Under the pieces are notes generated by a model, which worked only from the letters and a program-made list of their open reading frames with translations, ran no database searches and was not told where the DNA came from. A stretch of 64,000 nt of DNA from CAIVVT01 sp963757265 (GTDB lineage Bacteria; Acidobacteriota; Terriglobia; Bryobacterales; Bryobacteraceae): positions 2,356,001-2,420,000 of the forward strand of contig CAVWRA010000006.1 in assembly GCA_963757265.1 (NCBI GenBank). The letters run 5' to 3'. Position numbers and translations under genes: made by a program. The first letter of the stretch is position 1; every line of letters starts with the position of its first letter. This document shows, one piece after another, positions 16,579 through 25,512 of this stretch.

Positions 16579-18561
16579 ATGCAGCGACTGCGCATCTTAG
16601 GAATTGCTTTACTCGCCGCGACTACGCTGCGCGCGGCCGTGAGTACCGTGCACGTCGAGGAGCGCAGCGACGTGTTGGAGGGCCGGGCGTTCGGCAAGAC
16701 TGGTCCGTACGAGAAGATCCAGGCGCGGGCCTGGTTCACGCTCGATCCGAAGTTGCCGGTGAACCGCGCCATCCGCGACCTGGACCGGGCGGTGAAGAAC
16801 GAAGACGGCAAGGTGGAGTTCAGCGCCGACGTCTACGTCCTGAAACCGCGCGACCCGGCAAAGGGCAACGGCGTCATTCTGATGGAAGTGCCCAACCGCG
16901 GCGGCAAGTCGATGCTGTACCGGTTCTGTTTCGGCCGTAGGATGCTTGACCCGGCGAAGGACGAGGATTTCGGCGACAAATGGCTGCTGGAGGAAGGCTA
17001 CACGCTGGTCTGGGTGGGCTGGCAATGGGACGTGCCGAACCAGCCCGGCCTGATGCGCATGGCGCCGGCCGCGTTGCGCCTGGACGTCCCCGCGCCGGGC
17101 CTCGTGCGGTCGGAGTACATCCCTGACAATCCTACGACGCGCATGCCGCTGGGCGACCGGGGCCATCAGCCGGTCGCGGTGGGCAAGGCGCTGCGCTTAT
17201 CCGTGCGGGACAGCGCCGAGGCACCGGCGGAGGAGATCCCGGCGGAGAAATGGAAACTGGCCGGCAACGGAGCGGGAGTGGAACTGGCGGAGGGCTTTCA
17301 GCCCGGACGGTTATACGAGTTCGTGTACGAGGGCGCCTCGCCGGTGGTGACCGGGCTCGGGCTGGCCGCGGTGCGCGATTTCGTCACCTACCTGAAGCAC
17401 GGCGGCGGGGACGACGTGGCGCTGCTGAACGACCAGAGCCGGTACCTCAAGCACGCCATGGGATTTGGCATTTCGCAGAGCGGGCGATTTCTGCGGCATT
17501 TTCTGTATGAGGGCTTCAACGCCGACGAGCAGGGTCGGCGGGTTTTCGACGGCGTCTGGGCGGACGTGGCGGGCGCGGGCCGTGGGAGTTTCAACTATCG
17601 TTACGCGCAGGCTTCGCGCGACGGGAATCCATGGAACAACGTATTCTACCCGACCGACGTGTTCCCGTTCACGGACCTGCCGGACAAGGATCCGGTGACC
17701 GGCAAGTTGGACGGACTGCTGCAGCGCGCACTGGCGGCGGGGGTGGCGCCGAAGCTGTTCCTGACCAACACATCGTACGAATACTGGGGTCGCGCGGCGG
17801 CGCTGATCCACGTCCAGCCGGATGGCCGCGCCGATGCTCCGTTGCACTCCGACACGCGCGTCTATTGTCTGACCGGGGCGCAACACGGCCCGCGCAGCCT
17901 GCCCTTGTCGAAAGTTGGAGAACGCTACGAAAGCAATCCCACCGACCAGCGGCCGTTCCAGCGGGCGCTGCTGCGGGTGCTGGAGCTGTGGGTGGCGGAC
18001 AACACGCTGCCGCCGCCGTCGGTGATGCCGCGATTGATCAAGGGCGAACTGACGCCCGAGAGCGAAGTGCGATTCCCGCACATTCCAGGCGTAAGCCTGC
18101 CCAGGCATCCGCGCCTGGCGCGGCGGCTGGATTACGGCTCGGAATTCGCATCCCAGGGCTACGCGACGCAGGAACCGCCGGCGGTGCAGGGCGCGTTTCC
18201 GCTGCTGGTGCCGCAGGCCGACGCCGACGGCAACGACCTCGGCGGGGTGCGGCTGCCCGAAGTGGCGGTCCCGCTGGGCACGTTCACAGGCTGGAATTTC
18301 CGCGCTCCGGGGACCGGCGCGCCGGACCAGATGGTGTCATTCGTGGGGTCGTTTTTCCCATTTCCGAAGACCAGGGCGGAGCGCGAGCGCACCAAGGACA
18401 GCCGGGTGTCGATCGAAGAGCGCTACGCGGACCGCACCGACTATTTGCGGCGCGCGGCGGCGGTTGTGGATTCGCTGATCGCGGAGCGCTTCCTGCTGGA
18501 GCGCGACCGCAGTTATGCCCTGGAGCGCTGCGGGCTGCTGTGGGACGCCCTGATACACTGA
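16579..18561 (+). CDS. Secreted alpha/beta-hydrolase domain protein
   Basis: 660 aa. MQRLRILGIALLAATTLRAAV is a signal peptide, so it is exported. The body matches large uncharacterised alpha/beta-hydrolase proteins common in Acidobacteria: VPNRGGKSMLYRF and GYTLVWVGWQWD early, then MGFGISQSGRFLRHFLYEG, where Ser in GISQSGR is the likely nucleophile, and LTGAQHGP, where His may be catalytic. The substrate is unknown (an esterase role is inferred). The open frame continues upstream into tsaD in another register; the ATG at 16579 is chosen for the signal peptide. It lies 7 bases before the Mrp gene. Confidence 0.82.
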   Translation: MQRLRILGIALLAATTLRAAVSTVHVEERSDVLEGRAFGKTGPYEKIQARAWFTLDPKLPVNRAIRDLDRAVKNEDGKVEFSADVYVLKPRDPAKGNGVILMEVPNRGGKSMLYRFCFGRRMLDPAKDEDFGDKWLLEEGYTLVWVGWQWDVPNQPGLMRMAPAALRLDVPAPGLVRSEYIPDNPTTRMPLGDRGHQPVAVGKALRLSVRDSAEAPAEEIPAEKWKLAGNGAGVELAEGFQPGRLYEFVYEGASPVVTGLGLAAVRDFVTYLKHGGGDDVALLNDQSRYLKHAMGFGISQSGRFLRHFLYEGFNADEQGRRVFDGVWADVAGAGRGSFNYRYAQASRDGNPWNNVFYPTDVFPFTDLPDKDPVTGKLDGLLQRALAAGVAPKLFLTNTSYEYWGRAAALIHVQPDGRADAPLHSDTRVYCLTGAQHGPRSLPLSKVGERYESNPTDQRPFQRALLRVLELWVADNTLPPPSVMPRLIKGELTPESEVRFPHIPGVSLPRHPRLARRLDYGSEFASQGYATQEPPAVQGAFPLLVPQADADGNDLGGVRLPEVAVPLGTFTGWNFRAPGTGAPDQMVSFVGSFFPFPKTRAERERTKDSRVSIEERYADRTDYLRRAAAVVDSLIAERFLLERDRSYALERCGLLWDALIH

Positions 18562-18568
18562 TCTTCGT

Positions 18569-19402
18569 ATGTCCACGTCTCCCCAGATGGAACCCCCGAA
18601 GCTGCCGATCGAGGGCGTCAGGAACCTGATCACGATCGGTTCCGGCAAGGGTGGAGTCGGCAAGACCACCATCGCCGTGAACCTGGCCATCGCCCTGGCG
18701 CGGATGGGCCACAAGACGGGGCTGATGGACGCCGACGTATACGGACCTAACGTGCCTCTAATGATGGGCATACGCGATACGCCGTACGCCGTGGAGGGGC
18801 GCATTATTCCGCTCGAGCAGTACGGCGTGAAGCTGATGTCGATGGGCTTCGTCAATCCCGGCGACAAGCCGCTGATCTGGCGCGGGCCGATGCTGCACAG
18901 CGTGATGCAGCAGTTCGTCCGGCAGGTGGATTGGGGCGAGCTGGATTACCTGCTGATCGATCTCCCGCCGGGTACCGGCGACGTGGCGCTGAGCCTGATC
19001 CAGAGCGCGCCGATCACGGGCGCGGTGGTGGTGACGACGCCGTCGGAGGTGGCGCTGGAGGACGGTCGCAAGGCTGTGCTGATGTTCCAACAGGTGAAGG
19101 TCGAGCTGCTGGGAATCATTGAAAACATGAGCTTTCTCGTGATTCCCCAGACGGGGCAAAAGCTCGACGTCTTCGGCCAGGGCGGCGGCGAGCGAACAGC
19201 GCTGGCGATGGGCGTGCCATTCCTCGGTGGCCTGGCCCTGGATCCGCGGGTGCGGGTGGGTGGCGACACGGGCCGGCCAGTGGCGCTGCTCGGGCCGGAC
19301 GACCCTAACGCCAAGGGATTCTATGAGATCGCCGCACGGCTGGTGGAGCGCTGTGGCTCCGGCGGAGTGAAGCGCGCTCCGAAAATGACCGTTGAGGACT
19401 GA
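18569..19402 (+). CDS. Mrp/NBP35-type P-loop ATPase
   Basis: 277 aa. IGSGKGGVGKTTIAVNLA (residues 23-40) is the deviant Walker A; VDADVYGPN-type switch I (MDADVYGPNVP) and LIDLPPGTGDVALS complete the fold. The family carries Fe-S clusters to apo-proteins. Two departures: no N-terminal MIP18/DUF59 domain, and the usual CxxC after ENMS is IPQT (Ile192, Thr195), so the bridging cluster ligands are absent. Cluster transfer is therefore doubtful; it may act as another regulator. Starts 7 bases after the hydrolase gene. Confidence 0.85.
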   Translation: MSTSPQMEPPKLPIEGVRNLITIGSGKGGVGKTTIAVNLAIALARMGHKTGLMDADVYGPNVPLMMGIRDTPYAVEGRIIPLEQYGVKLMSMGFVNPGDKPLIWRGPMLHSVMQQFVRQVDWGELDYLLIDLPPGTGDVALSLIQSAPITGAVVVTTPSEVALEDGRKAVLMFQQVKVELLGIIENMSFLVIPQTGQKLDVFGQGGGERTALAMGVPFLGGLALDPRVRVGGDTGRPVALLGPDDPNAKGFYEIAARLVERCGSGGVKRAPKMTVED

Positions 19403-19519
19403 CTTCCGCCACGGTGAAGGGTGCGGTTTGCGTCATACGCCAGGGCGGTTGCTCGGATGGGCGAGCTATTCGCCGCTTTATGGAGGAGGAACAGATCTGG
19501 TAATCGAATAAGCGGATTT

Positions 19520-19525
19520 TATAGT
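19520..19525 (+). promoter_or_regulatory. Candidate -10 box for the ilv leader
   Basis: TATAGT lies in an AT-rich pocket (19500-19560) that stands out in this GC-rich region and is about 45 bases upstream of the leader ATG. No strong -35 is visible. A TTGCAT at 19535-19540 is an alternative -35 for a start nearer the leader. Confidence 0.3.
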
Positions 19526-19570
19526 AAATCGATATTGCATTTGTTCGGGATTCATATTACGCTATTGGTG

Positions 19571-19690
19571 ATGAGGGACACGCCCAGCATCGCCAACCGG
19601 CCTCTGCGAGGCGTGGAACTCATTTCGATTTCGGCCGTACTTGCCGTACCTGGCATTATTATTGCGGGGTTGCACCTTAATCCCGCCTGA
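19571..19690 (+). CDS. ilv operon leader peptide
   Basis: 39 aa, ending LNPA. It is rich in branched-chain residues: LISISAVLAVPGIII gives three consecutive Ile codons at 19655-19663 and more Val, Leu and Ile nearby. No protein family is expected. It directly precedes an antiterminator/terminator pair and the branched-chain amino acid genes, so translating ribosomes probably sense charged Ile/Val/Leu tRNA. The frame is open upstream to 19421; the ATG at 19571 is my choice because the composition changes there, but its ribosome site is weak. Confidence 0.7.
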   Translation: MRDTPSIANRPLRGVELISISAVLAVPGIIIAGLHLNPA

Positions 19691-19737
19691 GTAGGCCGAA
19701 ACCAGAATCGAACAGAAACCGGGGCCACCAGGCGGGA
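19681..19737 (+). promoter_or_regulatory. Predicted antiterminator pairing of the ilv attenuator
   Basis: TCCCGCCT at 19681-19688, at the end of the leader peptide, is the exact complement of AGGCGGGA at 19730-19737. The latter is also the upper left arm of the terminator stem, so the two structures exclude each other. A ribosome at the leader stop would cover the first segment; one stalled at the Ile triplet would leave it free. Confidence 0.6.
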
Positions 19738-19765
19738 ACAAACCGCCGGGTGGCCCTTTCCGTTT
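19722..19765 (+). terminator. ilv attenuator terminator
   Basis: GGGCCACCAGGCGG (19722-19735) pairs with CCGCCGGGTGGCCC (19743-19756), 13 of 14 positions, with loop GAACAAA. It is followed by TTTCCGTTT, a short T-rich tail. Position 32 bases after the leader stop and 45 bases before ilvB fits transcription attenuation. Confidence 0.78.
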
Positions 19766-19808
19766 AGATCTGGACAGGTTTTTCCGGGTTGAGAAGACCC
19801 GCAGGAAG

Positions 19809-21578
19809 ATGGCGACGAAGGACGAAGAAGGAGAATTGGCGGCGATGTCGAACCTGATGAGCGGAGCACGGATTCTGTTGGAGTGCCTGGCCCGCGAGAA
19901 CGTCGAGGTGATCTTCGGCTACCCCGGCGGCGTGACGCTGCCGCTCTATGACGCACTGTACGAGCACCCGATCCGGCACGTGCTGGTGCGGCATGAGGAG
20001 AACGCGAGTTTCGCGGCCTCGGGTTATGCGCGGGCGTCGGGCAAAGTGGGGGTGTGTTGCGCGACCTCCGGCCCGGGCGCGACCAACCTGACGACGGGGC
20101 TGGTGGATTCGATGATGGACTCGATTCCGGTGGTGGCCATCACGGGGCAGGTCACCAGCAAGATGATCGGCAGCGACGCGTTCCAGGAGGCCGACACGTT
20201 CGGCATCATGCGTCCGGCGACGAAGCACAATTACCTGGTGCGTGACGTGAACGACGTGGCGCGGGTGGTGCACGAGGCGTTTTACATCGCCTCGACGGGC
20301 CGGCCGGGGCCGGTGCTGGTGGACATCACCAAGGACGCGCTGCAAGGCCAGGCGCACTATACGCCGGTGAATGAGATTCACCTGCCGGGCTACAAGGTGG
20401 TGACCGACGGCCATGGGGGACAGATCCGGCGCGCGGCGCAGATGATGTGGGATGCGCAGCGGCCGTTCGTGTACGCGGGCGGCGGGATCATCCACTCCGG
20501 GGCGCACGACGAGTTGCGGGAGTTGGTGGAGACGATCGACTGCCCGGCGGTGTGCACCCTGATGGGGCTGGGCGGGCTCCCCGGGTCGCACCCGAATTTC
20601 GTTTCATTGCCGGGAATGCACGGCAGCTACGCGGCCAACATGGGGCTGACGGAGTGCGACCTGATCATCGCGCTGGGGGTGCGGTTCGACGATCGCGTGA
20701 CGGGGCGGCTGTCGGCGTTCGCGCCGCACGCCAAAGTGATCCACGTGGACATCGACCCGGCCGAGATCGGCAAGAATCGGGCCGTGGACCTGCCGATTGT
20801 GGGCGACCTGAAGCGCGTGTTGTCGAAGCTGAACAGGATCCTGAAGGAACTGCAGCCGCAGGCGGCACAGCAGAACGAAGCGGCACGGAAGGAGTGGTGG
20901 CAGAGGGTGCGGGGGTGGCAGACTGAACATCCGCTGCTTCCGGTTTTCGGCACCGACGAGATCAAGCCGCAGCAACTGATGTACGAGATTAACCGCCTGA
21001 GCGACGGCCAGGCGATCGTCAGCTCCGACGTGGGGCAGCACCAGATGTGGGCCGCGCAGTTCATCCGCTTCGACGGGCCCAGAAAGTGGATCAACTCGGG
21101 CGGGCTGGGCTCGATGGGCTTCGGTCTGCCCGGAGCGATCGGCGCGCAGATGGCGCATCCGGCCTCAACCGTCTTCGCGATTGTGGGCGACGGGGGCTTC
21201 CAGATGTCGGTGCCGGAACTGGCCACGCTGTCCAATTACGGTCTGCCGGTGAAGGTGATCGTGATGAACAACGGATACCTGGGCATGGTGCGGCAGTGGC
21301 AGGAGCTGTTTTACAACAACCGGCTGTGCGCGGTGGAGCTGAGCTCGTTTCCCAACGTCGAACTGCTGGCGGCGGCGTACGGGATCAAGGGCCGCATTGT
21401 GCGCACGCCGGCGGAGCTCAAGAGCGCGCTGCGGGAAGCGATGGAGGAGCCGGGGCCGTACCTGATGGACGTCCGGGTGAGCCAGTTCGAGAACGTCTAC
21501 CCGATGGTGCCGGCCGGGGCGGCGATCAACGAAATGGTACTGGCGCCGCCTGAGCCGGTTGTGGTGGGCAACCAGTGA
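19809..21578 (+). CDS. ilvB: Acetolactate synthase large (catalytic) subunit
   Basis: 589 aa. ThDP-dependent condensation of pyruvate (and 2-ketobutyrate), the first common step to Val, Leu and Ile. EVIFGYPGGVTLPLYDAL and HEENASFAASGYARASG carry the ThDP-activating Glu; the central domain binds FAD; GDGGFQMSVPELATL with NNGYLGMVRQ is the ThDP/Mg site. It reads straight into ilvN. Controlled by the upstream leader and attenuator. Confidence 0.97.
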   Translation: MATKDEEGELAAMSNLMSGARILLECLARENVEVIFGYPGGVTLPLYDALYEHPIRHVLVRHEENASFAASGYARASGKVGVCCATSGPGATNLTTGLVDSMMDSIPVVAITGQVTSKMIGSDAFQEADTFGIMRPATKHNYLVRDVNDVARVVHEAFYIASTGRPGPVLVDITKDALQGQAHYTPVNEIHLPGYKVVTDGHGGQIRRAAQMMWDAQRPFVYAGGGIIHSGAHDELRELVETIDCPAVCTLMGLGGLPGSHPNFVSLPGMHGSYAANMGLTECDLIIALGVRFDDRVTGRLSAFAPHAKVIHVDIDPAEIGKNRAVDLPIVGDLKRVLSKLNRILKELQPQAAQQNEAARKEWWQRVRGWQTEHPLLPVFGTDEIKPQQLMYEINRLSDGQAIVSSDVGQHQMWAAQFIRFDGPRKWINSGGLGSMGFGLPGAIGAQMAHPASTVFAIVGDGGFQMSVPELATLSNYGLPVKVIVMNNGYLGMVRQWQELFYNNRLCAVELSSFPNVELLAAAYGIKGRIVRTPAELKSALREAMEEPGPYLMDVRVSQFENVYPMVPAGAAINEMVLAPPEPVVVGNQ

Positions 21579-21606
21579 GCGCCGGGGACGAGAGGAGCAC
21601 AAACTC

Positions 21607-22155
21607 ATGCTGATGACAATTTCGCTGCTGATGGAGAACAAGCCGGGCGCACTGATGCGGGTGACGGGGCTGCTGACGCAACGCGGATACAACATCGAGA
21701 CGCTGACAGTGGCGCGGACGCTAGATCCGATGCTGTCGCGGATGACGATCAGCGTGGATGTGGACGCGAAACAACGGGCGCAGGTGATCAAGCAGATGAA
21801 CAAGCTGATCAACGTGCTGCAGGCCAGCGACCTGACGGAGACGCCGGCGGTGATGCGGGAGCTGGTGCTGCTGCGGGTGCGGGCGGCCATGGAACACCGG
21901 ACCGCCATTCTGAAGGAAGCTGAGATATTCGGCGCGCGCGTGGTGGATTCGAGCGTCGAGGGCTTCGCGCTCGAGGTCACGGGCGAGTCGGAGCGGCTGG
22001 AGGAGTTCGTCTCCGTGATGGAAAGCTACGGCGAAATCGACGTGACACGGTCGGGGACCGTGGCGGTCTCGCTGGAGCAGAAGAAACTACGGCTGTCGCC
22101 GCCCGTGGCCAAGAACACCGCGGCGGCGGAGCCCGTGAGCGCCGAAAGGCGCTAG
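21607..22155 (+). CDS. ilvN: Acetolactate synthase small (regulatory) subunit
   Basis: 182 aa. An ACT domain (LLMENKPGALMRVTGLLTQRGYNIETLTV) gives valine feedback control, followed by the ALS_ss_C domain (RVVDSSVEGFALEVTGESERLEEFV). The ATG at 21607 is preceded by GAGGAG; it starts 28 bases after ilvB. A Pro/Ala-rich tail of ~25 residues (SPPVAKNTAAAEPVSAERR) exceeds the usual ~165 aa. Confidence 0.96.
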   Translation: MLMTISLLMENKPGALMRVTGLLTQRGYNIETLTVARTLDPMLSRMTISVDVDAKQRAQVIKQMNKLINVLQASDLTETPAVMRELVLLRVRAAMEHRTAILKEAEIFGARVVDSSVEGFALEVTGESERLEEFVSVMESYGEIDVTRSGTVAVSLEQKKLRLSPPVAKNTAAAEPVSAERR

Positions 22156-22186
22156 AGTCCGATCAGAATAAGAGGAAAACAATTTC

Positions 22187-23221
22187 ATGCCAAGACGTTT
22201 CTATGAAAAAGACGGCTCGCTGGCCCCACTGGAAGGCAAGACCGTGGGGATCATCGGCTACGGAAGCCAGGGCCACGCGCACGCGCTGAACCTCCGGGAT
22301 TCGGGGGTGAAAGTGGTGGTTGCGGAGGCGCAGGGCAGCCCGAACTGGGCCAAGGCCGAGTCTGCCGGGCTGAAAGTGATGACAGCCGGCGAGGCGGCCA
22401 AGGCCGCCGACGTGATCATGGTGCTGGTGCCGGATCACTTCCAGAGCGAGCTGTACGAGAAGGACCTGGCCCAGCACATGCGGCCCGGCAAGACGCTGAT
22501 GTTCGCGCACGGGTTCAACATTCACTTCGGCCAGATCAAGCCGCCCGCCGGAGTGGACGTGAGCATGATCGCGCCGAAAGCGCCGGGCCATCGCGTGCGC
22601 GAGCTGTACAACGAGGGGGTGGGCGTGCCGGCGCTGGTGGCAATCGAGCAGGATGCGAGCGGCAAGGCGCTGGAGACGGCGCTGGCGTATGCGCTGGCGC
22701 TGGGCTGCCTGAAGGCGGGGGTGATCGAGACGTCGTTCCGCGAGGAGACCGAGACCGACCTGTTCGGCGAGCAGGTGGTGCTGTGCGGCGGCACCAGCGC
22801 ACTGATCAAAGCGGCCTTCGACACGCTGGTCGAGGCCGGCTACGCACCGGAGATGGCCTATTTCGAGTGCTTGCACGAGCTGAAGTTGATCGTGGACCTG
22901 ATCTACGAAGGCGGGTTGAGCTACATGCGTTTCTCGGTGAGCGACACGGCCGAATACGGCGACTACGTGAGCGGGCCGCGCATCATCAACGCCGGAACCC
23001 GCGCCGAGATGAAGAAGATCCTCGCCGAGATCCAGAGCGGCGAGTTCGCAAAAGCCTGGATCAACGAGAACAGGACCGGGCGGCACAATTTCCTGGCGAT
23101 GCGGGAAGCCGCACGGACGTCGCAGATCGAGACGGTCGGCAAGGAACTGCGCGCCATGATGCCGTTCCTCAACAAGAAGAAGAAGGAGGAAGGCGTACCG
23201 CAGGATACGCCTTCGAACTAG
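22187..23221 (+). CDS. ilvC: Ketol-acid reductoisomerase (class I)
   Basis: 344 aa, short class I form. Isomerises and reduces acetolactate with NADPH and Mg. IGYGSQGHAHALNLRDSG is the Rossmann motif; the basic/acidic pattern in the beta2 loop (VVVAEAQGSPNWAKAE) bears on NADPH preference. The metal-binding ETFREETETDLFGEQ block (here TSFREETETDLFGEQ) and CLHELKLIVDLIYEGG follow. Ends with a short hydrophilic tail (KKKKEEGVPQDTPSN). 31 bases after ilvN. Confidence 0.97.
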   Translation: MPRRFYEKDGSLAPLEGKTVGIIGYGSQGHAHALNLRDSGVKVVVAEAQGSPNWAKAESAGLKVMTAGEAAKAADVIMVLVPDHFQSELYEKDLAQHMRPGKTLMFAHGFNIHFGQIKPPAGVDVSMIAPKAPGHRVRELYNEGVGVPALVAIEQDASGKALETALAYALALGCLKAGVIETSFREETETDLFGEQVVLCGGTSALIKAAFDTLVEAGYAPEMAYFECLHELKLIVDLIYEGGLSYMRFSVSDTAEYGDYVSGPRIINAGTRAEMKKILAEIQSGEFAKAWINENRTGRHNFLAMREAARTSQIETVGKELRAMMPFLNKKKKEEGVPQDTPSN

Positions 23222-23281
23222 GCCGTAACGCGGGAGCCGCGCAGGCGGCTCCCCTTCGGATGCAAGGCAGCAAACAACGAC

Positions 23282-24893
23282 ATGAGGATCTGGACATTCG
23301 ACACGACTTTGCGTGACGGGACGCAGGGCGAAGCCATCAGCTTTTCAGTGGAGGACAAGGTGCTGATCGCCCAGAAGCTCGACGAACTGGGCATCGACTA
23401 CATCGAGGGCGGCTGGCCGATGTCGAACCCGAAGGACAAGGAGTTCTTCGCGCGGGCCAGGGGACTGAAGCTGAAACATGCGCGGCTGTGCGCGTTCGGC
23501 GCGACGCGCCTCGCGAAGAACCCGGTGGAGCAGGACGCGAATGTGCGGGCGTTGATCGAGGCCGAGACGCCGGCGGTCGCGATTTTCGGCAAGACCTGGG
23601 ATCTGCACGTGCGGCGCGTGCTGGGGATCCGCGAGGAAGAAAACCTGCAGATCATCTCCGACACCGTGCGTTTCCTGAAGCAGCACGGGCGCGAAGTGAT
23701 CTACGATGCCGAGCACATGTTTGACGGCTACAACGCCAACCCGGACTACGCGCTGCGGACGCTCGAAGCGGCCAAGAACGCGGGCGCCGACGTGCTGACG
23801 CTGTGCGACACCAACGGCGGGACGGTGACCGCCAGGCTGGCGGAGATCGTGGCCGAGGTGCGGCGGCGGTTCGACGGTGCCGTGGGCATCCACGCACACA
23901 ACGATTGCGAGCTGGCGGTGGCCAATTCGATCGCGGCCGTGGAGAGCGGGGCGACGCACGTGCAGGGGACGATGAACGGCTATGGAGAGCGCTGCGGAAA
24001 CGCGAACCTGACGTCGATCATCGCCATTCTGGAAGCCAAGCTGGGACATCGGACGATTGGGACGGAGAGGCTGGCCAGCCTGACCACCGTGGCGCACTAC
24101 ATCGCCGAACTGGCCAATCTGCCGCTGAGTTCGAACCAGCCGTTCGTCGGCCGGAGCGCCTTTGCGCACAAGGGCGGGGTGCACGTCAGCGCGGTGCTGA
24201 AGGAGCCGGCCAGCTATGAGCACATCAGTCCGGAGACGGTCGGCAACCACCAGCGCGTCCTGTTGAGCGACCTGAGCGGGCGCGGCAACATCGTCTACAA
24301 GCTGGAACAGAACGGGCTGGGCGGCCGCGTTCGACGACAAGGCGCGCCGCGAACTGCTGGACCGCATCAAGCAGATGGAATACGACGGCTACGAACTGGA
24401 AGCCGCGGAGGGCACCTTCGAACTGCTGGTGCGGGAAACGCTGCAGCCGAACATGCATTTCTTCGAGGTCGTCAACTTCGAGGTGGGGATGCGCAAGATC
24501 AGCAATCGCGACGCGGTGACCACGGCGACCGTGATCCTGCGGGTGAACGATGTAATCTACTCGGCGATCGAAACCGGCTCCGGGCCGGTGAATGCGCTGG
24601 ACAAGTGCCTGCGGCAGTGCCTGGCGACGGAGTATCCGGCGATCTCCAACGTGCGGCTGACCGACTACAAGGTCCGAGTGCTGGATTCGAAGGTGGGCAC
24701 GGCGTCCAAGGTGCGGGTGCACGTGGAGTGGTCCGATCACCGGCGCTCATGGGCCACGGTGGGCGTCTCGGAAAACGTGATCGAAGCGAGCTGGGACGCG
24801 CTGACGTCCGCACTGCGGCTGGAGCTGATGCGGCTGGCGGACCAGGACGAATCGATCGAGCGCGCGGTGGAAGACTACTGCTGGGGCGTCTGA
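23282..24893 (+). pseudogene. cimA: (R)-citramalate synthase, interrupted by a single-base frameshift
   Basis: Homolog of isopropylmalate/homocitrate synthase that condenses pyruvate and acetyl-CoA to give 2-ketobutyrate for isoleucine. WTFDTTLRDGTQGEAISFS is the active-site start, HAHNDCELAVANS the metal-binding His pair, and the C-terminal LeuA dimer domain ends at 24893. The span is one base longer than a multiple of three. The frame shifts near 24318-24325 (GGGCTGGGCGGCCGCG), where one G appears inserted; without it the protein would be 536 aa (…NGLGAAFDDKARRELL…). Both halves keep conserved sequence and no other lesion, so a sequence error is likely, but a real null allele is possible. 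Confidence 0.85.
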
Positions 24894-24960
24894 GACGCCG
24901 CGCTTCCGCTCCTGAGAGTGATCCGCGCGCAGCGCGCGGCGTGCGGCAGAATAATAGGGG

Positions 24961-25512
24961 ATGCGATATTTTCTGACCCGCAAACATCCCCCGACGTCTC
25001 GGGTATTGCTGGTCGAAAGTGGTCCGCGGCACGTTCTGGAACGCTTGCTGCCCGCGTTGGACCGGAATTACGGCCGGCTGGAGCAAATCGATCTGTTGAC
25101 CTGCCATTCCGGCGCGCCGCGAGGCTTCGATCCGCAGCGCGGCCGGATTTATCGCGTGCAGGACTTCCGCGGCGGAAGGGCGCGCCGGCGGCTGTTCCAG
25201 GAACTGCGCAGCCGCCGGCCCGACATCTGCGGGCTGCTGTGCGCGGGCGTGCCGATCATGACGCCGTGGAAATGGCTGGCGGCCTGGTACGCGCCTTCCA
25301 AGGTGTTCCTGATCAACGAGAATAGCGATTACTTCTGGCTCGATCGGGGGCACTGGCGCATCGTCTGGCGGTTCATTTTGATCCGCGCGGGCCTGAGCGG
25401 CGGCAACGCGCTGACGCATGTCGGCGGGCTGCTGCTGCTGCCGTTCACGTTCACATATCTGCTGCTGTATGCGGCGCAGGTTCATTTCAGGAGGTGGTTG
25501 AGAACGCTATGA
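24961..25512 (+). CDS. Uncharacterised protein with a C-terminal membrane helix
   Basis: 183 aa. The first ~125 residues look like an alpha/beta domain (RVLLVESGPRHVLERLL, IDLLTCHSG, RPDICGLLCAGVPIMTPWKWL). The C-terminus has a hydrophobic helix (VGGLLLLPFTFTYLLLYAAQVHF) followed by Arg residues, suggesting a membrane anchor. The first domain recalls glycosyltransferase-type Rossmann folds, but no function is assigned. ATGA overlap with the next gene at 25509-25512, so they are co-translated. Confidence 0.6.
   Translation: MRYFLTRKHPPTSRVLLVESGPRHVLERLLPALDRNYGRLEQIDLLTCHSGAPRGFDPQRGRIYRVQDFRGGRARRRLFQELRSRRPDICGLLCAGVPIMTPWKWLAAWYAPSKVFLINENSDYFWLDRGHWRIVWRFILIRAGLSGGNALTHVGGLLLLPFTFTYLLLYAAQVHFRRWLRTL

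Noticed and set aside
23803..24219. Alternative frame in cimA as an independent gene
   Set aside because: It is the shadow of the GC-rich cimA sequence; no start signal.
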